This document shows, piece by piece, positions 49,764 through 56,847 of a stretch of DNA of 64,000 bases (position 1 is the stretch's first letter; the number at the start of each line of letters is the position of its first letter). This DNA comes from Ignavibacteriota bacterium. GTDB lineage: Bacteria; Bacteroidota; Ignavibacteria; Ignavibacteriales; Melioribacteraceae. The notes beneath the pieces are model-generated. The model searched no databases. It saw nothing but the letters and a program-made list of their open reading frames with translations, and was not told where the DNA came from. The translations under genes were made by a program, and so were the position numbers. The stretch covers positions 1 to 64,000 of the forward strand of contig PAAX01000010.1 in the NCBI GenBank assembly GCA_002698995.1. The letters run 5' to 3'.

Positions 49764-51056
49764 CTATGCAAGATTTATAAATTTATCATCAATAAACATT
49801 CTTTTTTTATTGATAACTCCGGTTGGTTTTCCGGTTAGAAGTTTTTTATCAAATGGAGAATTGCGTGATTTGGATTTAAATTTAGAAACATCTACTGTCC
49901 AAATGGTATCCGGATTAAAAATTGAGAAGTTAGCTTCCTTTCCAATTTCAAATTTTGGTATTTCCAGATTAAGAATTTTTCTTGGATTTATAGAAAGTTT
50001 GTAAACTAAATCTTCTAAAGTTAAATGTCCTTTATGGTAAAGTTCGCTTAATGAAATGCCAAGCTGTGTTTCCAATCCGATTATTCCGTTTGGAGCATAG
50101 ATAAACTCCATCTCTTTTTCTTCAATAGTATGCGGAGCGTGATCACTAGCAATACAATCAATAGTTCCATCCTTTAATCCTTCAATCATAGCTTCAACAT
50201 CTTCTTTTGATCTTAAAGGAGGATTCATTTTATAATTTGTATCAAATGTCTTAACAGATTCATCATTAAGTAAAAAGTGATGCGGTGTAACTTCGGCAGT
50301 AACTTTAATTCCTTTTGCTTTTGCTTGTCTAACAAGATCAACAGAATTCTTAGAAGAAATGTGAGCTATGTGAACTCTACCTCCGGTATATTCAGCAATT
50401 AAAATATCTCTCATCACTATTAAATCTTCTGCAGCAGTTGGAATTCCGGGAAGTCCTAATTGGGTAGAAGTGAAACTTTCATTCATTGCGCCGTCATCCA
50501 TTGAGGGATCTTCACAATGCTCTATAATTGGGGCATTATACATTCCTGCATATTCAATTGCATTTCTTAAAAGAGAAGCAGATTTTACAGCAACTCCGTC
50601 ATCAGAAAAACCAACTGCTCCCGCTTCAACTAATTCTGCAATTGGAGCAAGACTTTCTCCTTTCCTACCAACACTAACCGCACCTATTGGATGAACATCA
50701 ACCAAATGATTTTTAGATTTTATAATAATTGAAGTAACTACTTCAGCGGTATCAATTGTTGGATCAGTATTTGGCATACAAGCAATTCCGGTAAAACCTC
50801 CGGCGGCTGCGCTATTGCATCCTGTTATAACAGTTTCTTTATCTTCTCTTCCAGGTTCACGAAGATGCACATGCATATCAAAAAACCCGGGAGTAACATA
50901 ATTACCTTCTAAATTATATACTTCTGAATTTTTAATTTCATTTTCAGATAAACTTCCAATTTTTTTGATAATTCCATCTTCAAGAAGTATATCTGTTTTT
51001 TCATTTAACTTTTGTTCAGGATGTAAAATTATTACATCTTTCAAAACAATATTCAT
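49764..51056 (-). CDS. pyrC: Dihydroorotase
   Basis: This class I dihydroorotase of 430 residues cyclises carbamoyl aspartate to dihydroorotate. The metal-binding DMHVHLREPGREDKET has H62 and H64. GRVHIAHISS and IDCIASDHAPHT provide further metal and substrate residues, and NPRKILNL the C-terminal motif. The long form with this signature is active, unlike the pseudo-dihydroorotase that accompanies some aspartate transcarbamoylases. The site AGGTGGATA precedes the ATG. It lies 14 bases after pyrB in the pyrRBC operon. Confidence 0.94.
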   Translation of the reverse strand: MNIVLKDVIILHPEQKLNEKTDILLEDGIIKKIGSLSENEIKNSEVYNLEGNYVTPGFFDMHVHLREPGREDKETVITGCNSAAAGGFTGIACMPNTDPTIDTAEVVTSIIIKSKNHLVDVHPIGAVSVGRKGESLAPIAELVEAGAVGFSDDGVAVKSASLLRNAIEYAGMYNAPIIEHCEDPSMDDGAMNESFTSTQLGLPGIPTAAEDLIVMRDILIAEYTGGRVHIAHISSKNSVDLVRQAKAKGIKVTAEVTPHHFLLNDESVKTFDTNYKMNPPLRSKEDVEAMIEGLKDGTIDCIASDHAPHTIEEKEMEFIYAPNGIIGLETQLGISLSELYHKGHLTLEDLVYKLSINPRKILNLEIPKFEIGKEANFSIFNPDTIWTVDVSKFKSKSRNSPFDKKLLTGKPTGVINKKRMFIDDKFINLA

Positions 51057-51070
51057 TATCCACCTAAAAT

Positions 51071-51991
51071 TTAATTCATAGTTCCAAGTAAATATAAAAC
51101 TGCCATTCTTACAGCAACTCCATTTGTAACCTGATCAAGAATAACCTGATAAGGTCCGTCGGCAACTTCAGAAGTAAGTTCAACACCTCTGTTTATTGGG
51201 CCGGGATGTAGTATCACAATATTGTTGTTGTACTTTTCAATTCTTTCTGCGGTAATTCCAAAATACTTATGGTATTCTCGAACGGAAGGAATTGAAGTTC
51301 CCGCTTTTCTTTCAAGTTGAATTCTTAATACATTTAGTACATTGTGCTCTGCAATTACTCTGTCAATATCATGATAGACTCTAATGCCAAGTTTTTGAAT
51401 ATCTCTTGGGATCATTGTTGCCGGACCGCAAACTGAAACTTCAGCTCCCATTGCTTTTAAACCATAAATATTTGATAATGCAACTCTGCTATGAGCTATA
51501 TCTCCGACAATACAAACTTTCAAGCCTTCTAATTTTCCCAATCTTTCTCTTATTGAATACATATCCAGCAAAGCTTGAGTTGGATGCTCATGTCTGCCGT
51601 CACCTGCATTAATAATATTTGCTTTCGAAATTTTTGTTAGAAATGTAGGAACACCTGCAGATTCATGTCTAACAATAATCATATCAACTTTCATAGCTTC
51701 AATATTTCTAACAGTATCCTTAAACGTTTCCCCTTTCTTTGTAGAACTGGTAGATGTGGAAAAGTTTACAGTATCCGCAGAAAGTCTTTTTTGGGCAAGC
51801 TCGAAAGAGATTCTTGTCCTGGTAGAATTTTCAAAAAAAAGATTTACAATAGTTTTTCCCTGCAGAGTAGGTACTTTTTTGATTGGTCTTTCTAATACTT
51901 CTCTAAATGTTTTAGCTGTATCTAAAATTAATTGGATATCTTCTGCCGGCACCCCTTGCATACCGAGCAAATGTCTGCTTGTTAATCCCAT
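51071..51991 (-). CDS. pyrB: Aspartate carbamoyltransferase catalytic subunit
   Basis: This enzyme commits carbamoyl phosphate and aspartate to pyrimidine synthesis; 306 residues. The carbamoyl phosphate motif S56-T-R-T-R60 (FFENSTRTRISFELAQ), HPTQALLDMYSI and HPGPINRGVEL are intact. No regulatory chain (pyrI) is in the operon, so allosteric control of the E. coli type is absent here. It begins three bases after pyrR. Confidence 0.95.
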   Translation of the reverse strand: MGLTSRHLLGMQGVPAEDIQLILDTAKTFREVLERPIKKVPTLQGKTIVNLFFENSTRTRISFELAQKRLSADTVNFSTSTSSTKKGETFKDTVRNIEAMKVDMIIVRHESAGVPTFLTKISKANIINAGDGRHEHPTQALLDMYSIRERLGKLEGLKVCIVGDIAHSRVALSNIYGLKAMGAEVSVCGPATMIPRDIQKLGIRVYHDIDRVIAEHNVLNVLRIQLERKAGTSIPSVREYHKYFGITAERIEKYNNNIVILHPGPINRGVELTSEVADGPYQVILDQVTNGVAVRMAVLYLLGTMN

Positions 51992-51994
51992 TTA

Positions 51995-52552
51995 TCACTC
52001 ACTTAAATTTTGTTTAGGACTTTCAATAAGGTAAACAGCATCTTCACTGTCTACTTCTTTCATTTTTACTTTTACTTCTTCATCAATTGAAGTAGGAATA
52101 TTTTTACCAACATAATCAGCTTTTATCGGCATTTCACGGTGTCCTCTATCAACAAGAACACAAAATTGAATTGTGCTTGGTCTGCCCAAATCCATTAAGG
52201 CATCCAAAGCTGCTCTAACTGTTCTGCCGGTATAAAGAACATCATCAATTAGAATAATATCTTTCTCGTTAAGATCAAATGTTATACTGGTGATAGATAC
52301 TTCAGGCTGCTTTAAGCGCATTCTGAAATCATCTCTGTAAAGAGTTATATCAAGAACTCCAAGATTAATTTCATTTCCATCAATCTCTTTAATCTTTTCT
52401 TGAATTCTCTTCGCTAAAAATTCACCTCTTGTTCTCATACCAATAAGAACAAGGTTTCCGGTTCCCTTGTTATTTTCAATTATTTCATGGGCTAGACGTG
52501 TAATTGTACGGTTCAATCCCACTTCATCAATTATTTGTGCTTTAATTTTCAT
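51995..52552 (-). CDS. pyrR: Bifunctional PyrR regulator/uracil phosphoribosyltransferase
   Basis: PyrR is an RNA-binding regulator of pyrimidine genes and often a uracil phosphoribosyltransferase. The PRPP motif DIILIDDVLYTGRTVRAALD (about 95-110) and the RNA-binding segment near RTRGEFLAKRIQ are visible; it has 185 residues. I chose ATG 52552 because GAGGA followed by eight Ts is a well-spaced ribosome binding site; the ATG at 52567 lies upstream of and partly over that site. A possible 28-codon leader frame overlaps the start (52542-52628). It heads the pyrRBC operon, so PyrR probably controls pyrB and pyrC as well. Confidence 0.93.
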   Translation of the reverse strand: MKIKAQIIDEVGLNRTITRLAHEIIENNKGTGNLVLIGMRTRGEFLAKRIQEKIKEIDGNEINLGVLDITLYRDDFRMRLKQPEVSITSITFDLNEKDIILIDDVLYTGRTVRAALDALMDLGRPSTIQFCVLVDRGHREMPIKADYVGKNIPTSIDEEVKVKMKEVDSEDAVYLIESPKQNLSE

Positions 52553-52628
52553 AAAAAAAATCCTCATTGACCGCAGTCTCAGAGGCTCCTTGGATTGTTT
52601 TAGATATGTATAATAGTAGGTTTTTCAT
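52542..52628 (-). CDS. Putative pyrR leader peptide
   Basis: A 28-codon frame begins ATG at 52628, preceded by AAAGGTGTAAAA (a fair ribosome binding site). It starts MKNLLLYISK and ends with consecutive UUU UUU UAU codons, and its TAA lies nine bases inside pyrR. The RNA it covers also holds a CCTC/GAGG pairing that would hide the pyrR ribosome binding site (52562-52565 with 52582-52585). It also holds a stretch, AATCCAAGGAGCCT, that matches the PyrR binding-loop consensus at about 11 of 14 positions. Coincidence in AT-rich DNA is quite possible. Confidence 0.35.
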   Translation of the reverse strand: MKNLLLYISKTIQGASETAVNEDFFYEN

Positions 52629-52668
52629 TTTTACACCTTTTTTATCTCACAGGATAAATTTAAAGGAC

Positions 52669-52695
52669 AAAAAAAGAGGTCACCGAAGTGACCTC
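52669..52695 (-). terminator. UUCG-tetraloop terminator after OmpA gene
   Basis: On the minus strand the sequence is GAGGTCAC-TTCG-GTGACCTC followed by TTTTTTTG: a perfect 8-base stem capped by the very stable UUCG tetraloop, 12 bases past the OmpA-family stop. A textbook intrinsic terminator. Confidence 0.92.
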
Positions 52696-52707
52696 AATTA
52701 AAATTTT

Positions 52708-53811
52708 TTATCTGTTTTTGAATTCGATTCTTCTATTCATTGCTCTGCCATCGGCTGTTTTGTTGTCACCGATAGGATCAGCTTCGCCGTAACCTTTGAA
52801 GGTTAATCTATCTTTAGCAACACCACGAGCAACTAAATAATCATAAACTGCTTTTGCTCTTTTTTCAGATAAAGCTTGGTTAGCTTTTTCAGAACCAATA
52901 TTATCTGTGTAACCAGCAACTTCAACTTTCATATCAGGATTTTGTAATAATACTTGAGTAGCATGGAAAAGAACTGGATAAGCTTCTTGTTTTAGTCTTG
53001 CACTACCGAAATCGAAGTTAACACCAACTAAAACCCAATCAGTTGTCTTTGCAGCAACTGGTTTTTCAACTACAACTTCTTTTACAACTTCTCTAGGAAT
53101 ATATTTCTTTACAAGGTTTTCAATTCTTTCATAATCAACTGGATCCGGCATTTCATCTAACTTAATACCATCATACAATTGGCAGTATTTTGAATTTTCA
53201 CCTTTACCAAAGTAGTATAATAATCCAAGATCAAATACCATGTAAGCATCTTCTGGAGCACCTAATGCGCTAGGAGCACTTACACCGCTAACACCTTCAA
53301 AGAAGGAATTTGAGTACTGATTATATTGAAGTTCTGTCTTAAGTCTCCAATCTTGACCAATTTTCCATTCGGCACCAAGACCAAATTGAATTTGATAGTC
53401 TAAATTTCCATCTGCAGTAGAATTGGTAATACCAGCAATTTGATCAACCATTGTATAACCAAACCCAGCACCAACTGTTAAATATGGAGAGACTGGTTCA
53501 CATGGAACAAAATAATACATTAAATCAAATAAGCCTGTAATAGCACTTGAAGTAACTTCTGTTGCACCAACTTTTCCTTTCAAGCTAAGATAATTAGCTT
53601 TAAGTCTTAAGCCAACATGTTCAGAAAAATTTCTTTGTATAGATAAATGACCGCCGAAATTAGCTTCATCTCTTACATAGTTAGCATTTATAGTTCTAGG
53701 GTAAGTAAAACCAAAACCGAAACCCCAGCTGTCTTGTGCCAACTGTGCAAATGAACTGCCTGTAAAGACGAATAAAAACAATACTGAAAAATATGTAAGA
53801 AGCTTCTTCAT
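52708..53811 (-). CDS. OmpA-family outer membrane protein
   Basis: This 367-residue protein has a signal peptide (about 1-22) and an eight-strand type beta-barrel (about 25-210). A linker with a proline/valine stretch (KEVVVEKPVAAK) and a C-terminal OmpA domain (about 255-367) follow. The peptidoglycan-binding signature is TDNIGSEKANQALSEKRAKAVYDYL with DGRAMNRRIEF at the end. It should tie the outer membrane to the wall. The site AGAGGGGCAAAT precedes the ATG. Codon use looks like that of a highly expressed gene. Monocistronic. Confidence 0.92.
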   Translation of the reverse strand: MKKLLTYFSVLFLFVFTGSSFAQLAQDSWGFGFGFTYPRTINANYVRDEANFGGHLSIQRNFSEHVGLRLKANYLSLKGKVGATEVTSSAITGLFDLMYYFVPCEPVSPYLTVGAGFGYTMVDQIAGITNSTADGNLDYQIQFGLGAEWKIGQDWRLKTELQYNQYSNSFFEGVSGVSAPSALGAPEDAYMVFDLGLLYYFGKGENSKYCQLYDGIKLDEMPDPVDYERIENLVKKYIPREVVKEVVVEKPVAAKTTDWVLVGVNFDFGSARLKQEAYPVLFHATQVLLQNPDMKVEVAGYTDNIGSEKANQALSEKRAKAVYDYLVARGVAKDRLTFKGYGEADPIGDNKTADGRAMNRRIEFKNR

Positions 53812-53943
53812 ATTTGCCCCTCTATTATTGGTTGTTAATTAATTAAACTTTACTAAACTTTTTTTTCATTAACTGCTAGATTAACAAATAATGTTTACTT
53901 AATCAAGTAAAATGTATTAATCAAAAAGTTAACATTATAAAAA

Positions 53944-53972
53944 ATGACAATTGTCACAAAAAATAATATATT
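53944..53972 (+). promoter_or_regulatory. Promoter of tRNA-Pro
   Basis: ATGACA (53944-53949) and TATATT (53967-53972) are spaced by 17 bases, placing transcription start about 8 bases before the tRNA. The -35 hexamer overlaps a perfect 12-base palindrome TGACAATTGTCA (53945-53956). Confidence 0.45.
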
Positions 53973-53987
53973 TGCATTTCCTTTTTT

Positions 53988-54061
53988 CGGGGTGTAGCGC
54001 AGTCCGGTAGCGCGCTTCGTTCGGGACGAAGAGGCCGTAGGTTCGAATCCTATCACCCCGA
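53988..54061 (+). tRNA. tRNA-Pro(CGG)
   Basis: A 74-base cloverleaf: acceptor CGGGGTG with CACCCCG, D-arm GCGC/GCGC and anticodon stem CTTCG/CGAAG. The loop TTCGGGA gives anticodon CGG (54022-54024), and the T-arm is GTAGG-TTCGAAT-CCTAT. The 3' CCA is not encoded (the gene ends at the discriminator A). It is a single tRNA gene between the OmpA gene and a small barrel protein. Confidence 0.95.
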
Positions 54062-54131
54062 CTTTTCCCCTTCAACTATTTAATATAGTGATTTTTTTTA
54101 ACTATAGTCAATTTTCTTTATCGGAGGACGA

Positions 54132-54578
54132 ATGCGTAGACTTATTTTGTTATTTATTTTTTTAAGCAGCTTTATATTAATTTCTGCACAATCAAAAGGT
54201 TTTGGTGCAGGAATAATTGTTGGTGAGCCAACAGGAATTAGCGGTAAATACTGGGTTTCTTCTATAAACTCTATTAATATGGCTGCAGCTTGGTCGTTTA
54301 AGGGAGATGGTGCAATTTTACTGCAAGCGGATTATGTTTTTCATGAATATAACTTAATTAAAGTCAATAAAGGTAAACTTCCAGTTTATTTTGGAATTGG
54401 AGGTAGAGTTTTTTTAAGTGATGAAATTGTAATAGGTGCAAGGGTTCCTATTGGCATAAGTTACATGTTCGCTAATGCACCGGTAGATATTTTCTTGGAA
54501 GTAGTTCCGGTTCTCAATTTAGTCCCTGCTACAGATTTTAGTGTTGACGGTGGAATTGGATTTAGATATTTCTTTTAA
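54132..54578 (+). CDS. Small outer-membrane beta-barrel-like protein
   Basis: This 148-residue protein has a signal peptide (MRRLILLFIFLSSFILISA). The remainder alternates polar and hydrophobic residues and ends in an aromatic, GIGFRYFF, as outer-membrane barrel strands do. The motif GEPTGISGKYW near residue 32 resembles small barrels annotated as DUF3996-like proteins in other bacteria; that match is from memory only. TATCGGAGGACGA gives a strong ribosome binding site. It is 70 bases after the tRNA, with its own hairpin at the end. No function can be assigned. Confidence 0.72.
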   Translation: MRRLILLFIFLSSFILISAQSKGFGAGIIVGEPTGISGKYWVSSINSINMAAAWSFKGDGAILLQADYVFHEYNLIKVNKGKLPVYFGIGGRVFLSDEIVIGARVPIGISYMFANAPVDIFLEVVPVLNLVPATDFSVDGGIGFRYFF

Positions 54579-54580
54579 TT

Positions 54581-54614
54581 TTATGAGCAGTCAACAAAAA
54601 TTGACTGCTCATAA
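54581..54614. terminator. Hairpin between convergent genes
   Basis: A perfect 14-base stem (TTATGAGCAGTCAA, 54581-54594, with TTGACTGCTCATAA, 54601-54614) and a 6-base loop, between the barrel gene (plus) and the transglutaminase gene (minus). Followed by TTATTTTC on the plus strand and by AAAA-rich sequence on the minus strand, so the plus-strand gene is the more likely user. Confidence 0.8.
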
Positions 54615-54626
54615 TTATTTTCATTT

Positions 54627-56042
54627 TCAATTCAGGTATTCAACTTTCATATTGTAGTTCCATTTATCAAAATATAAGTTTCCGCCTCTCCATTCTAATT
54701 CACCTCTTTGAAAATCAACAGTTTCACTTCTTTCATAATTTTTTTGCGGATAAAATTGATCAGAATAATCTTCATTAACAATCATATGAAATTGATCAGT
54801 ACCGCCGAAAAAGAAATATTTTGCATCTTCAATTTCGGAATCAATTATTCCAAATGATTGATCAACCGGGATCCATCCAATTCCTTCAAAATATATTTCT
54901 CCCCAGTCATGCAGATTTACATTCCCAGGATGAAGCATCCACCCGCTTTGCCATCTTGCCGGTATTCCATTATATCTGCAAAGAGTTATGAAGAGCAAAG
55001 TTTTAATACCGCAATCGCCATGCATTCTATCAATGCAGTAATCCGAAATATTTCTTAAGGTAGAATATTCTCTTGCTCCAGCCCAAGGTATGTTATCATT
55101 AATCCAAGTGAATATTTTCTTTGCGATTATATAGGGATTTTCTTCTTCGCCAATTATTTCATTTGATAACAATTTTATTTCCTCACTAAAAAGAATATGA
55201 GGGGCACTTTCTTTCACATAAGTTTTATAAAGATCTGATTCTTTGTTATAGCCGATTATTTCTTTTGCATCAACAAAGTATTTTAGCGGTTTTGCTGAGT
55301 ACTCAACAGAATATTCAAAAATAGTCGGTTCATTTTCTTTTGCTGCTTTTTCAAGATAAATAGAACTATGTTTTTGATTTTTGCCTGATAAAACATATTG
55401 ATCATTATTTACTGATATCAATCTTACTTCTGATTGCCTTGAATTATATTCAACCGGAAAAGGGAGCCAAGCTCTGATAATTTCGTTATTTGGAACCATA
55501 TTCGGCTTTACAGAAACAGTATAAGTGAATTTTATCTTTTGAGGATTAATACTTTCTTTGTTTTTTAATTTATCTAAAATATTTGGGATATTTTTTTCAA
55601 GATAAAAATCGAGAGAATCTTTTAATGTTCCCAACTTACTTTCTTTAATTTTCCTAAGTTCTTTATTTATTCTAAAGAGATTTGTGTGAGAACGATTAAA
55701 GTACTTTTTTTCTCCGTCAATAATCATGAACTCTAATGAACCATCTTTTTCCCAATTTAATATCATTTCATCATTTACATCAGGAAGAAATTCTTTTGAA
55801 AAATTTATGATATCCTGCTTTGACTTTTGGAAATCTAATCTAATCCGATTCATTCTTTCCTTTTCAAAACGGAGATATGATTTTTCTTCAAAGCTTAATT
55901 CACTACTAATTAATAAAGAATCAATAGCTTTTTCTGAATTAGAAAAATTACCTTTATCAATCTCGCTAATTAACTGTTCAAATTTCTGTTGAGCAAAAAT
56001 TGAAGTAATTGACATGATCATTATTATAATTATCCTTTTCAA
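54627..56042 (-). CDS. Exported transglutaminase-like protein
   Basis: This 471-residue protein has a signal peptide (KRIIIIMIMSITSIFAQQ). Its C-terminal transglutaminase core has the complete cysteine-histidine-aspartate triad: C344 in HGDCGIKT, H378 in NLHDWGEIY and D394 in WIPVDQSFG. The N-terminal 150 residues are charged and helical, and the middle region is beta-rich. In bacteria such enzymes are usually cysteine proteases or amidases. A TTG start at 56042 is favoured because AAAGGA precedes it and the KR residues are needed for the signal peptide; ATGs inside the signal peptide are alternatives. It follows kdsC by four bases. Confidence 0.82.
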   Translation of the reverse strand: MKRIIIIMIMSITSIFAQQKFEQLISEIDKGNFSNSEKAIDSLLISSELSFEEKSYLRFEKERMNRIRLDFQKSKQDIINFSKEFLPDVNDEMILNWEKDGSLEFMIIDGEKKYFNRSHTNLFRINKELRKIKESKLGTLKDSLDFYLEKNIPNILDKLKNKESINPQKIKFTYTVSVKPNMVPNNEIIRAWLPFPVEYNSRQSEVRLISVNNDQYVLSGKNQKHSSIYLEKAAKENEPTIFEYSVEYSAKPLKYFVDAKEIIGYNKESDLYKTYVKESAPHILFSEEIKLLSNEIIGEEENPYIIAKKIFTWINDNIPWAGAREYSTLRNISDYCIDRMHGDCGIKTLLFITLCRYNGIPARWQSGWMLHPGNVNLHDWGEIYFEGIGWIPVDQSFGIIDSEIEDAKYFFFGGTDQFHMIVNEDYSDQFYPQKNYERSETVDFQRGELEWRGGNLYFDKWNYNMKVEYLN

Positions 56043-56046
56043 TTTA

Positions 56047-56544
56047 TTAATCCTTTTTATATTTCAAAATTAGATCGGCAACTTCACGATAAGCTCCATC
56101 TCCTCCTTTCTTTTTGCAGATATAATGACATACTTTTTTAACCGATTCAACAGCATCGTTTGGGCAAGCAGCAAATCCAACTTTTTTTAGAACTTCCAAA
56201 TCATTCACATCATCACCTATAAAACCAACATTCTTCGGTTTAATTTTCAATTCATCACAAATCTGAAGCATAATTTGATCTTTATCCCAACTACCGATAT
56301 GAATAAAATCCATTTTTAATCTTTCTCCCCTTAACTTCATTAATTCGGAAGTATCGGTAGAAATTAATGCAGTTTTAATTCCGGATTCTTTTAGAAGTCT
56401 AGTTCCCATTCCATCTTTGACTTGAAATTTTTTCATTACAAGTCCTTCATTTGTGTAATAAAGACTCCCATCGGTAAGTACACCGTCAACATCAGTAATA
56501 AATAATTTAATTTGCGCTAATTTCTTTTTAAGCGAATTTTCCAT
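56047..56544 (-). CDS. kdsC: 3-deoxy-D-manno-octulosonate 8-phosphate phosphatase
   Basis: This HAD-superfamily phosphatase of 165 residues belongs to the lipopolysaccharide Kdo pathway. The HAD motifs are FITDVDGVLTDG (nucleophile D18, D20), ALISTDTSE and GFIGDDVNDLEVLKKVG; the small capless type fits KdsC. It indicates a Gram-negative envelope with Kdo-containing lipid. It leads the transglutaminase gene with a four-base gap. The other kds genes are not in the window. Confidence 0.92.
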   Translation of the reverse strand: MENSLKKKLAQIKLFITDVDGVLTDGSLYYTNEGLVMKKFQVKDGMGTRLLKESGIKTALISTDTSELMKLRGERLKMDFIHIGSWDKDQIMLQICDELKIKPKNVGFIGDDVNDLEVLKKVGFAACPNDAVESVKKVCHYICKKKGGDGAYREVADLILKYKKD

Positions 56545-56758
56545 TTTTTGAACATCCTTTTGAATTACTTTAAAAATGATATAAAGACTTTAATAACATT
56601 TTGTTTGTATGGAATAAATCAATTATGTAATTTAAGCCGTACAATTAAAATAGATAAATGATCTCACTAGGAAAAATTTATTTATATCAAAGAGTTGTGA
56701 AAGATAACCAAACATCCAATAACTATCCCATTTTAAATAATTGTTAAGTTCTATAAAC

Positions 56759-56783
56759 ATATGGAATTCTAATTTTTCCATAT
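56759..56783. promoter_or_regulatory. Inverted repeat upstream of TonB receptor gene
   Basis: ATATGGAA (56759-56766) and TTCCATAT (56776-56783) form an 8-base inverted repeat with a 9-base spacer, 65 bases before the receptor start. It may be an operator. The rest of the 303-base gap between kdsC and the receptor (56545-56847) shows no convincing gene or promoter, only a 66-codon minus-strand frame that I do not credit. Confidence 0.3.
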
Positions 56784-56847
56784 ATAAAATTGGACTTGTA
56801 ATTTTTTCTAATTCAGTAATAATCAAAAACAAATCAGAGGTATGCGT

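Noticed and set aside
52571-52590. GTCTCAGAGGCT on the plus strand resembles the PyrR binding-loop consensus
   Set aside because: It is on the strand opposite to the pyrR transcript, so it cannot act as the RNA loop of that operon.
56632-56832. A 66-codon minus-strand frame between kdsC and the TonB receptor
   Set aside because: No credible ribosome binding site, biased composition typical of AT-rich noncoding DNA, and it overlaps the presumed promoter region of the receptor gene.
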